NCBI GenBank assembly: GCA_902766305.1
Contig: CACXDE010000148.1
Span: 1-7,120 of the forward strand
Reading direction: 5' to 3'
DNA from: an uncultured Ruminococcus sp.
GTDB taxonomy: Bacteria; Bacillota; Clostridia; Oscillospirales; Acutalibacteraceae
DNA length: 7,120 nucleotides
Shown here: positions 1 through 5,195 of the stretch, piece by piece
Numbering within the stretch: position 1 is the first letter of the stretch
Layout of the letters: each line of letters opens with the position of its first letter
The notes under the pieces: generated by a model
What the model saw: only the letters and a program-made list of their open reading frames with translations
Database searches by the model: none
Told to the model about the DNA's origin: nothing
Translations under genes and position numbers: made by a program

Positions 1-581
1 GTTGTAGCCGGCTTGCTCTCTTCAGCCTTGCTTTCCTCAGCAGGCTTCTCGTCCTTAACTACTTCTACTGTGTATGTTACAGGCCACCAGTTTGAATCAG
101 GTGTATCAGCCTTAACATCTGAATCAGCATTGTTGATTGCTTCGTCAGAGTTCTTTGTTGTATCAAGCTTAACGTTGATCTTAACGTGTGTACCAGCCTC
201 AGCCTTTACACAGCAGTTTGTCTGGCTGTTGTATGTACGGTCATAAGCAGGCTCATAATCGCCCCAGCTGTCATCCCAAGAACCATCGCAGCGAACCTTG
301 AAGTTGATGCCCTGGAAGCCTCTTTTAACCTTACCGCTGCCGTCATCAGTCTCAGCATCTTTGATCATGTCAGCTGTAACCTCTGGAATATCAACTGTGC
401 CTTCCCAGACACCGTTGTTCTCTGTCATCCAAACGTCATCTGCCCATGAGTTGAACTCACCAACGATACCAACCTTCTTGCTCTTCATATCGTCAGCACT
501 CAAAGCACTAACACTAACAGAAGCAACAGAAGCAACGAGAGCAGAAGCTAAAGCAACTGCTAAAATCTTTGACTTTCTCAT
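1..581 (-). CDS. Secreted protein with carbohydrate-binding-module-like beta-sandwich (3' end missing)
   Basis: Only the first 193 codons lie in the window; the frame is still open at base 1. The ATG at 581-579 follows a strong TAGGAGG site (591-597) at 9 nt spacing. Residues 1-29 form a Sec signal peptide: basic MRKSK, an Ala/Val/Ser-rich core, and likely cleavage after SALSA. Residues 37-175 resemble the early-set/starch-binding folds found in SusE-type proteins and the X25 modules of pullulanases: VGIVGEFNSWADDVWM, NGVWEGTVDIP, then FKVRCDGSWDDSWGDY, where an aromatic-rich loop would contact sugar. The region ends in NWWPVTYTVEVV. From residue 176 it becomes a charged linker (EKPAEESKAEESKPA), typical of modular surface proteins, so further modules or an anchor probably lie beyond the edge. 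I infer a cell-surface or extracellular polysaccharide-binding protein, perhaps for starch. The ligand is not proven and no catalytic domain is visible. Confidence 0.85.
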   Translation of the reverse strand, partial: MRKSKILAVALASALVASVASVSVSALSADDMKSKKVGIVGEFNSWADDVWMTENNGVWEGTVDIPEVTADMIKDAETDDGSGKVKRGFQGINFKVRCDGSWDDSWGDYEPAYDRTYNSQTNCCVKAEAGTHVKINVKLDTTKNSDEAINNADSDVKADTPDSNWWPVTYTVEVVKDEKPAEESKAEESKPAT

Positions 582-915
582 CGTAGTAATCCTCCTAAAA
601 ATTTATATAAGAAACTTATATTACACAGTTTCATTACCATGTATTATACAATGTTTTACGCAAAAAATCAAGAGTATATCTATAAGAAATTATTTCCTGA
701 TACAGATAATTTTTACATTTTCACACAATAATAATAAATATAATATATTCTCATAAATTATTTTTCTAAATCAGAATTATATTTGCTTATCTTCTGCATT
801 TGTTTGGCTTTATATACAGTAATATTTATTACAATTAGGTAACATTGTTGTAACTTGTATCAAAATAAATAAATTTCAAGCGATAAAATATACAATTCTA
901 ACAAAGTTTTGCTTT
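582..915. other. AT-rich intergenic spacer of 334 bases
   Basis: The left part holds the leader and promoter of the secreted protein gene. The rest is very AT-rich with no credible coding frame on either strand. Short symmetric elements are visible: a GTAATA/TATTAC palindrome at 819-832, TTACAA (829-834) opposite TTGTAA (848-853), and GTAAC repeated around 839-854. None is followed by a clear U-tract, so I see no convincing terminator for the zinc-ribbon gene that ends at 916. Confidence 0.6.
643..671 (-). promoter_or_regulatory. Sigma-A-type promoter of the secreted protein gene
   Basis: On the minus strand TTGATT (plus 666-671) is followed after exactly 17 nt by a perfect TATAAT (plus 643-648). 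Transcription would start near base 636, giving a leader of about 55 nt before the ATG at 581 with a strong Shine-Dalgarno. Hexamers and spacing are seen directly; activity is inferred. Confidence 0.75.
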
Positions 916-1422
916 TTATGCAGTAAAAATATTTTTTATCAATTCAAACAAAAAATCTGCCAGCCATACAGTCAAAGCTAAAATTATTAAAAATCCTATA
1001 CCAGATAATATCCGTACAGTTCTGGCTTTTTCCGGCGGAAGCTCCTCTTCTTCTGCTTCTTTTTCAGCTTTGGCAAAAGAATCCTCGTTTGCGTCTGTTA
1101 TTTTTTCCTCAGACAATGCACCGATACCGATAAGAGTTTCCTCAGCTTTTCTGTATGCGCTAAGCGGAACAAAAACATCGCAGTTTTCCGGCGGCGCACT
1201 GTTCAGTATCTGTATTCCAGTATCCCTTATGCTTTCATTATAAGAATATGGTATATCAGCGTCTTCAAGAGCAGCCCTTATTCTTTCAAGCTCAAAACCA
1301 TTTGCTGTAACTATTTTAACAGGTGAAAAATGGCTGGGGTTACTGATAACTTTTTTTCCGCAGACACTGCATTTTTCTGTTTTGTCATCAGATAATATTT
1401 TACATTTTGTACAATATTTCAT
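916..1422 (-). CDS. Zinc-ribbon, DUF2007-like single-pass membrane protein
   Basis: A 168-residue protein with three parts. Residues 4-21 carry CTKC and CSVC, two CxxC knuckles of a zinc ribbon. Residues 35-101 resemble the DUF2007 family (putative signal-transducing domain): VKIVTANGFELERIRAALEDA at the start, and DVFVPLSAYRKAEETLIGIG at the end. An acidic, probably disordered linker (about 104-130, with EKEAEEEEL) leads to one hydrophobic segment at about 138-160 and a short tail, so the soluble part is probably cytoplasmic with a C-terminal anchor. I chose ATG 1422-1420 over an in-frame TTG nine codons upstream, because AGGAG precedes the ATG at 4 nt and nothing precedes the TTG. The substrate or partner is unknown. 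The gene follows the large TPR-like gene in the same direction but is separated by a strong hairpin, so cotranscription is uncertain. Confidence 0.85.
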   Translation of the reverse strand: MKYCTKCKILSDDKTEKCSVCGKKVISNPSHFSPVKIVTANGFELERIRAALEDADIPYSYNESIRDTGIQILNSAPPENCDVFVPLSAYRKAEETLIGIGALSEEKITDANEDSFAKAEKEAEEEELPPEKARTVRILSGIGFLIILALTVWLADFLFELIKNIFTA

Positions 1423-1426
1423 ATTA

Positions 1427-1431
1427 CTCCT
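1427..1431 (-). promoter_or_regulatory. Ribosome binding site that fixes the start of the zinc-ribbon gene
   Basis: AGGAG on the minus strand sits 4 nt before the ATG at 1422. This is rather close, but it is the only Shine-Dalgarno-like sequence near any candidate start. The upstream in-frame TTG (1449-1447) has only AT-rich DNA before it, and the CxxC zinc ribbon begins just after the ATG. Confidence 0.7.
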
Positions 1432-1478
1432 ACTTGTATAAAATAACAAACAATATATAATAACAGTTATATAATACT

Positions 1479-1525
1479 GCTTTTACCTCTCTCTGTTCCG
1501 TGACAGAAATAGAGAGAGGTAAAGC
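1479..1525 (-). terminator. Strong inverted repeat after the 712-residue TPR-like gene
   Basis: TTTACCTCTCTCT (1482-1494) and AGAGAGAGGTAAA (1511-1523) are perfect 13-bp complements around a 16-nt loop. On the minus-strand RNA two outer G-C pairs extend the stem past one bulged A. It lies 12-58 bases after the stop codon of the upstream gene. No run of T follows on the minus strand, so it is not a textbook rho-independent terminator. It may instead stabilise the 3' end or act with other factors. Confidence 0.5.
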
Positions 1526-1536
1526 CTTATCATATT

Positions 1537-3675
1537 TTATTCTTCAGAATCATCATTATCGTCATCGTTTTCGTCCGCTTCTTCTTCAAACGGCTCAAAG
1601 CCCATAGCACGTATGCGGTCACATATACTTTCGTTTTCGTAATTTGAAAGTATAATTCTCATACCTCTTGCTTCAAATTCATCAAGCTCTCTGTTTTCAG
1701 CAGCGGTGATAAACATATCCATTATACGTTCTTCGTCTTCAGCAAATGCTTTGATACCGATTGTCGGACCTGAAAGTAAAAGGAAGGTTATAATATATTC
1801 AACCGCTGTAAAGTTCTCGTCTGTAAGCCCCTCTTCAAGAAGCGTCATTACATCAGCCTTTTTGAAACAGGTTATTGCAGAATATCCGGGATATACAGTG
1901 TTCCTGACACCTTCATAAAGCAGCCACTGTTTTATCTCGTCTGTTTCCGGTTCAAGCTCGTCAACAGTAACTATTCTTCCCCATCCGTCAGCACGCTTTG
2001 CCATTTCAAAGACAAGCTCGTTTTTGTTTTCCGTTTCAGCCACTGCCCACATCGCAAACAAGGTAAACTCATTGCAGGCCGCAAGATCAAGTATTGCCTC
2101 TGTCAGCTTTTCGTTGAAATCTCCGAACAGCGCAAGAATGCTGAGTCCAAGCTTTACGCATTCCTTGTTGTTTGAACCTACTGCAAGGTCTACACCAAAG
2201 CCAAACATATCCTGTGCGCTGAGATCCGCCTGATTATCTATAATAAATCTCTGAACTGTGTCTATCAGCAGTATCATCCTGTTTCCGGTTTCTTCAAAAT
2301 ACTTTTCAGAATCCATTACGCACATATCGTCCCCGTCAGCTGCCCGGCGTATAATGTCTTCAAGCTCTCCCAGTTCTCCCGGTTCATTTCTCTGATGATA
2401 CAGCATTATTCCGTCAAGTGCGCCGTCCGCAAATGCTTCTTTATCATCATCGAGATCCGGACAGGGAAGACTAAAATTCTCAGGGAGATAACCGTCGTCA
2501 AGATTTTCACGGATATAGGTCAGAAGCGGATAGTCCGGCATTTCCTGACTGTGGCTGAAATTATCTTCATCAACCTCATTGATTTTTTCAAGTCTGTCAG
2601 TAAACAATGTATTGCCGTTTCTTTCATCGAACTTAACGGCTATATCCTTTGCCTTGTTATAGAAAAACTCTTTCAGCACAGGTATTTCATAAACATTGTC
2701 CTCTGTTATGATATCCTCATCACGGAAGGGCAGACGCAGACGTATATGAGATGCTCCCTTTTCTTCAAGCTTGTGCATGAAATAGTATGTACTCCTGTAT
2801 ATCTCGAACAGGTCGTTATAGTTAGAGTTTTCCGGAACAAAACGCATTACGTTTTTGAGTATCTTTATAGCCTTATTCGGGTCGGAATGAGAATACACTG
2901 TCATACAAATTGCTTTCTTGACAGTAAGGTTATCTTCATTTGCATAGTCACGGTTTATGAGGTGATAAGCCTTATCTGCAAATTTAACAGCGTTTTCAAG
3001 GTCGCCGTGTTCAAGATAATACTCAGCTATGTTTGCAAGTGCGCAGTGAGGCTGTTCTGCGCAGGTAAGCTTGCCTTCTATAAGACCCTGTGCCTTCTTT
3101 ATAATTTTTTCTTCGGGTTCTTCATTATTTATAAGATAGCTTACCTCTGATGATGTTTCGCAGGCCTTGCAGTCGCTCAGGCTGTCACGGGGACATTTAT
3201 TCATTTCGCTGTGCGCCTGTTTTGCAGTCATGCCGCAGAATACTCCGTCTTTTCCAAGATGCACCTGTATAAGAAAAGCTATATTTGCATAGTATGTACG
3301 CAGATTGTAATTGAACCGCTTGCAAAAATCCCTGTACTGCTCATACAGATCCTCAATCTGTGAAAGCGGTATCTGAGGGAAGTCCAGCACATTAGCTATT
3401 ATCCATTTATATACCCACATAACATCATGGTTATAATCCTGCTGCTTTTCGGGATGGTTCTCAAAATATGCAACATATTCCGGAAACAGTATAATAGCCT
3501 GATATGAATTGCCGTGCATTACATCCTCATTCATGAACTTTTCGTACAGCTGAAATGCTCCGTCCACGTCCTGCTGCTCCAGCGCATAGTCAAGAGCTTT
3601 CTTGATCCCCTTTGCCCTTACGCTTCCTCTTTCAAGTCCCTCATAAAACTGTTCCTCATATTCTTCCAAATACAT
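1537..3675 (-). CDS. Large TPR-like protein with second helical domain and acidic tail
   Basis: A 712-residue protein with no signal peptide or membrane segment, probably cytosolic. Residues 1-365 align along their whole length with the neighbouring 366-residue protein; shared blocks include ALEQQDV, FPEY, QIPLSQI, NYNxRTYY, LINRD and FDER. Residues 211-244 read as a good TPR helix pair (LANIAEYYLEHGDLENAVKF). After a variable linker (about 365-400), residues 410-690 form a second, mainly helical domain with HEAT/ARM-like character, containing GWGRIVTVDELEPETDEIKQ followed by WLLYEG; I do not recognise a named family for it with confidence. The tail, from about residue 695, is almost all Asp and Glu (FEEEADENDDDNDDSEE). 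The ATG at 3675 follows AAGGA (3685-3689) at 9 nt. A helical-repeat scaffold usually binds proteins, so an adaptor or co-chaperone for the upstream HSP90-like ATPase is my inference. No catalytic motif is visible. Confidence 0.9.
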   Translation of the reverse strand: MYLEEYEEQFYEGLERGSVRAKGIKKALDYALEQQDVDGAFQLYEKFMNEDVMHGNSYQAIILFPEYVAYFENHPEKQQDYNHDVMWVYKWIIANVLDFPQIPLSQIEDLYEQYRDFCKRFNYNLRTYYANIAFLIQVHLGKDGVFCGMTAKQAHSEMNKCPRDSLSDCKACETSSEVSYLINNEEPEEKIIKKAQGLIEGKLTCAEQPHCALANIAEYYLEHGDLENAVKFADKAYHLINRDYANEDNLTVKKAICMTVYSHSDPNKAIKILKNVMRFVPENSNYNDLFEIYRSTYYFMHKLEEKGASHIRLRLPFRDEDIITEDNVYEIPVLKEFFYNKAKDIAVKFDERNGNTLFTDRLEKINEVDEDNFSHSQEMPDYPLLTYIRENLDDGYLPENFSLPCPDLDDDKEAFADGALDGIMLYHQRNEPGELGELEDIIRRAADGDDMCVMDSEKYFEETGNRMILLIDTVQRFIIDNQADLSAQDMFGFGVDLAVGSNNKECVKLGLSILALFGDFNEKLTEAILDLAACNEFTLFAMWAVAETENKNELVFEMAKRADGWGRIVTVDELEPETDEIKQWLLYEGVRNTVYPGYSAITCFKKADVMTLLEEGLTDENFTAVEYIITFLLLSGPTIGIKAFAEDEERIMDMFITAAENRELDEFEARGMRIILSNYENESICDRIRAMGFEPFEEEADENDDDNDDSEE

Positions 3676-3705
3676 ATGTTTTCATCCTTTCTGTGTATTT
3701 ATTTT

Positions 3706-3752
3706 GAGAAAATCTTTTTTTGGGAAAATCCCTTTTTGTGGGAAACCCTTTT
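3706..3752. repeat. Three tandem degenerate copies of a 13-16 nt palindromic unit
   Basis: Read on the plus strand, GAGAAAATCTTTTTT (3706-3720), GGGAAAATCCCTTTTT (3722-3737) and GGGAAACCCTTTT (3740-3752) are successive variants of one unit, each with self-complementary GGG/CCC or AGA/TCT ends. They occupy the leader just before the Shine-Dalgarno of the 712-residue gene. The origin could be slippage of a small hairpin; a regulatory role is only possible. Confidence 0.55.
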
Positions 3753-3753
3753 G

Positions 3754-3777
3754 AAAAAGGGGTCGGGATGCCCCGAC
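3754..3777 (-). terminator. Hairpin and T-run after the 366-residue TPR-like gene
   Basis: On the minus strand GTCGGG-GCAT-CCCGAC (plus 3762-3777) forms a 6-bp GC-rich stem with a 4-nt loop. It is followed by CCC and then five T, which resembles an intrinsic terminator with a small gap before the U-tract. An overlapping alternative stem pairs the following CCCTTT/AAAGGG (3746-3761). It lies about 125 bases after the stop at 3900 and before the 712-residue gene, so it may partly terminate or attenuate read-through. Confidence 0.4.
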
Positions 3778-3834
3778 AGGCTAAATTTATTTATTCTTTA
3801 ATCACTAAAGGTTTGTGAAAATACTTGATTTATA

Positions 3835-3855
3835 GGGAACACAGGCTCTGTGCCC
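3835..3855. other. Compact hairpin between the two TPR-like genes
   Basis: GGG and CACAG (3835-3844, with a two-base AA bulge) pair with CTGTG and CCC (3848-3855) around a GCT loop. It sits 45-65 bases after the stop codon of the 366-residue gene. No U-tract follows on the minus strand (TATAAATC comes next), so it is more likely a 3'-end structure or part of a dispersed repeat than a terminator. Confidence 0.4.
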
Positions 3856-3899
3856 CTCAAACCCCTTTCCTAAAACTTTTAATTTTTAACGTCTGAATA

Positions 3900-5000
3900 T
3901 TATTTGCTAAAATTTTTAGAAAGCAGATAATTAAAGTGATGGTTATTATCTCTTTCGTCAAACCGGTCAGCTATGAATTTTGCCTTATCATAATAATACT
4001 TTTCAAGCTCAGCAGCAGGATAAATATTATCCTCCCTGAATATCGGATCATCCGTATAAGGAAGAATTACTCTTACCGTCTCTTCCCCGCTTTCCCTCAG
4101 ACATTTCATCAGATGATATGCGCCCCTATTAAAATGGAAATTATCCCAGCCGCATTCGTTTGTACTGCACGGTTTTATCTGTCTGCGAAAAAATTTCAGT
4201 GCCGCCGGCAGATCAGTATATGCAAGTATCATTATTATCTTGCCCTTATGCTCCATAAGAGATTTATCTGTTCCAAAATCACGGTTTATAAGCTGCATTG
4301 ATTTTTTAGCATATTTTTCCGCCTTTTCAAAATCCTTATGATAGAAATAATACATTGCAAAATTATCATATGTATAGTGCGGCACAACATTACAGGTAAC
4401 TTTGCCTGAAAATATCGGTTCAGCAGCTTTAAGAGCCTTATCAATATTTTTTTCAATTTCAAGATAATATGAGGTCAGGTCATCAGCTTCACCTGCAGCA
4501 ACCTCGCTGAGCCTGTCAAGCGGACAGTGCATCATAAGCTTATGCGCTTCTTCAACGCTTGAACATATATGAAGACTTCTCAGACCGTAATTGCACATAA
4601 GATTCCACAGCTTGCGGTAATACGTCCGCTTATTATAGTTAAGCTTATCGCAGTAATCTCCGTATTGCCGATACATATCAACTATCTGACTGAGCGGTAT
4701 CTGATAGAAATCCTCGACGCAGGACAAAACCCATTTGAATGCCCACATAAGATTGTAGGAATATTGCTCATGATATTCCGGATGGCTGTCAAAGCAGGAA
4801 AGATACTCGGGAAAGACAACTGCCGCCTGAAAACCGTCACCATAGAATGTATCTTCTTCTATATATTCATAATACAGTATCAGCGCATTTTCCACATCCT
4901 GCTGTTCAAGAGCCTTATCTATTGCCGCTCTTATTCCTCTGCATTTCGGCGCGCCGTTTGCAAGGTCTTCATACATATCTCTGTATTCCTGAAACGTCAT
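3900..5000 (-). CDS. TPR-like protein, paralogue of the N-terminal half of its neighbour
   Basis: A 366-residue helical protein without signal peptide or membrane segment. It matches residues 1-365 of the 712-residue product downstream from end to end, starting at MTFQEYRDMYEDL against MYLEEYEEQFYEGL and finishing just after FDERDNNHHF against FDERNGNTLF. Residues 211-242 form the clearest TPR pair (FAMYYFYHKDFEKAEKYAKK, then SMQLINRD). Conserved signatures between the pair include LEQQDV, FPEY, QIPLSQI, NYNKRTYY and HCPLDRLS. The ATG at 5000 is the first possible start after an in-frame TAA three codons upstream, and it aligns with the paralogue's start. The ribosome site is poor. The gene lies 195 bases after the HSP90-like gene with no clear promoter between, so cotranscription through a palindromic repeat is likely. 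Role as an HSP90 partner is inferred; the stand-alone domain suggests the two copies divide labour or form a heteromer. Confidence 0.9.
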   Translation of the reverse strand: MTFQEYRDMYEDLANGAPKCRGIRAAIDKALEQQDVENALILYYEYIEEDTFYGDGFQAAVVFPEYLSCFDSHPEYHEQYSYNLMWAFKWVLSCVEDFYQIPLSQIVDMYRQYGDYCDKLNYNKRTYYRKLWNLMCNYGLRSLHICSSVEEAHKLMMHCPLDRLSEVAAGEADDLTSYYLEIEKNIDKALKAAEPIFSGKVTCNVVPHYTYDNFAMYYFYHKDFEKAEKYAKKSMQLINRDFGTDKSLMEHKGKIIMILAYTDLPAALKFFRRQIKPCSTNECGWDNFHFNRGAYHLMKCLRESGEETVRVILPYTDDPIFREDNIYPAAELEKYYYDKAKFIADRFDERDNNHHFNYLLSKNFSK

Positions 5001-5010
5001 ATTAAATTAT

Positions 5011-5020
5011 CACCGTCCTT
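5011..5020 (-). promoter_or_regulatory. Weak ribosome binding region of the 366-residue TPR-like gene
   Basis: The minus strand reads AAGGACGGTG ahead of the ATG at 5000. AAGGA lies 15 nt from the start, which is too far for an ideal site, and GGTG at 10 nt is weak. The other complete genes have clearer sites, so this gene may be translated less than its neighbours. Confidence 0.45.
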
Positions 5021-5040
5021 TTACTTCTGAATGAACCCGC

Positions 5041-5128
5041 TGTCATCCTGAGCGCAGCGAAGGATCTTTTTTCCGCAAAACAGCCTTTCCGTAAAGATTC
5101 CTCGTCGCTGCGCTCCTCGGAATGACAG
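5041..5128. repeat. Imperfect palindromic intergenic repeat ('HSEERSDEES' type)
   Basis: The left arm, TGTCATCCTGAG...GGATCT (5041-5067), and the right arm, AGATTCCTCG...GGAATGACA (5095-5127), are diverged inverted copies of one sequence. Both carry the core CGCAGCG or its complement. Between them lies a smaller CCG/CGG-flanked loop with AAACAGCC. The whole could fold into one long interrupted hairpin. A short echo of the end (CAGAATGACAG) recurs at 5143-5153. Translating this element yields CHSEERSDEES, a string I know as a recurrent spurious protein fragment in many bacterial genomes, which marks it as a dispersed noncoding repeat. It fills most of the gap between the HSP90-like and TPR-like genes and may affect mRNA stability or read-through. 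Confidence 0.75.
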
Positions 5129-5195
5129 GATATAGCACTCCCCAGAATGACAGAGAGGGGAACTCTCTTTTTTGTATGACAAAGAAGTTTTATGA

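Noticed and set aside
298..756. 152-residue plus-strand open frame at the left end
   Set aside because: It covers the complement of the secreted protein's signal peptide and runs into the AT-rich promoter spacer; composition and context mark it as a shadow.
1423..1449. Upstream TTG start adding nine residues to the zinc-ribbon protein
   Set aside because: There is no ribosome site before the TTG, while ATG 1422 has AGGAG and sits directly before the CxxC motif.
2395..3150. 251-residue plus-strand open frame opposite the 712-residue gene
   Set aside because: It lies wholly antisense to a well-supported gene, has no Shine-Dalgarno, and its Cys/Ile/Phe/Val-rich composition is what reverse reading of acidic helical codons gives.
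3852..3870. Possible G-quadruplex on the minus strand (GG, GGGG, GGGG tracts)
   Set aside because: Only three G-runs occur close together, which at best allows a weak two-layer structure; the neighbouring hairpin explains the G/C clustering better.
5152..5173. Plus-strand hairpin AGAGAG-GGGAA-CTCTCT followed by a T-run, like an intrinsic terminator
   Set aside because: It has the right shape only on the plus strand, where no gene lies upstream. It could at most stop antisense transcription, and the stem is short.
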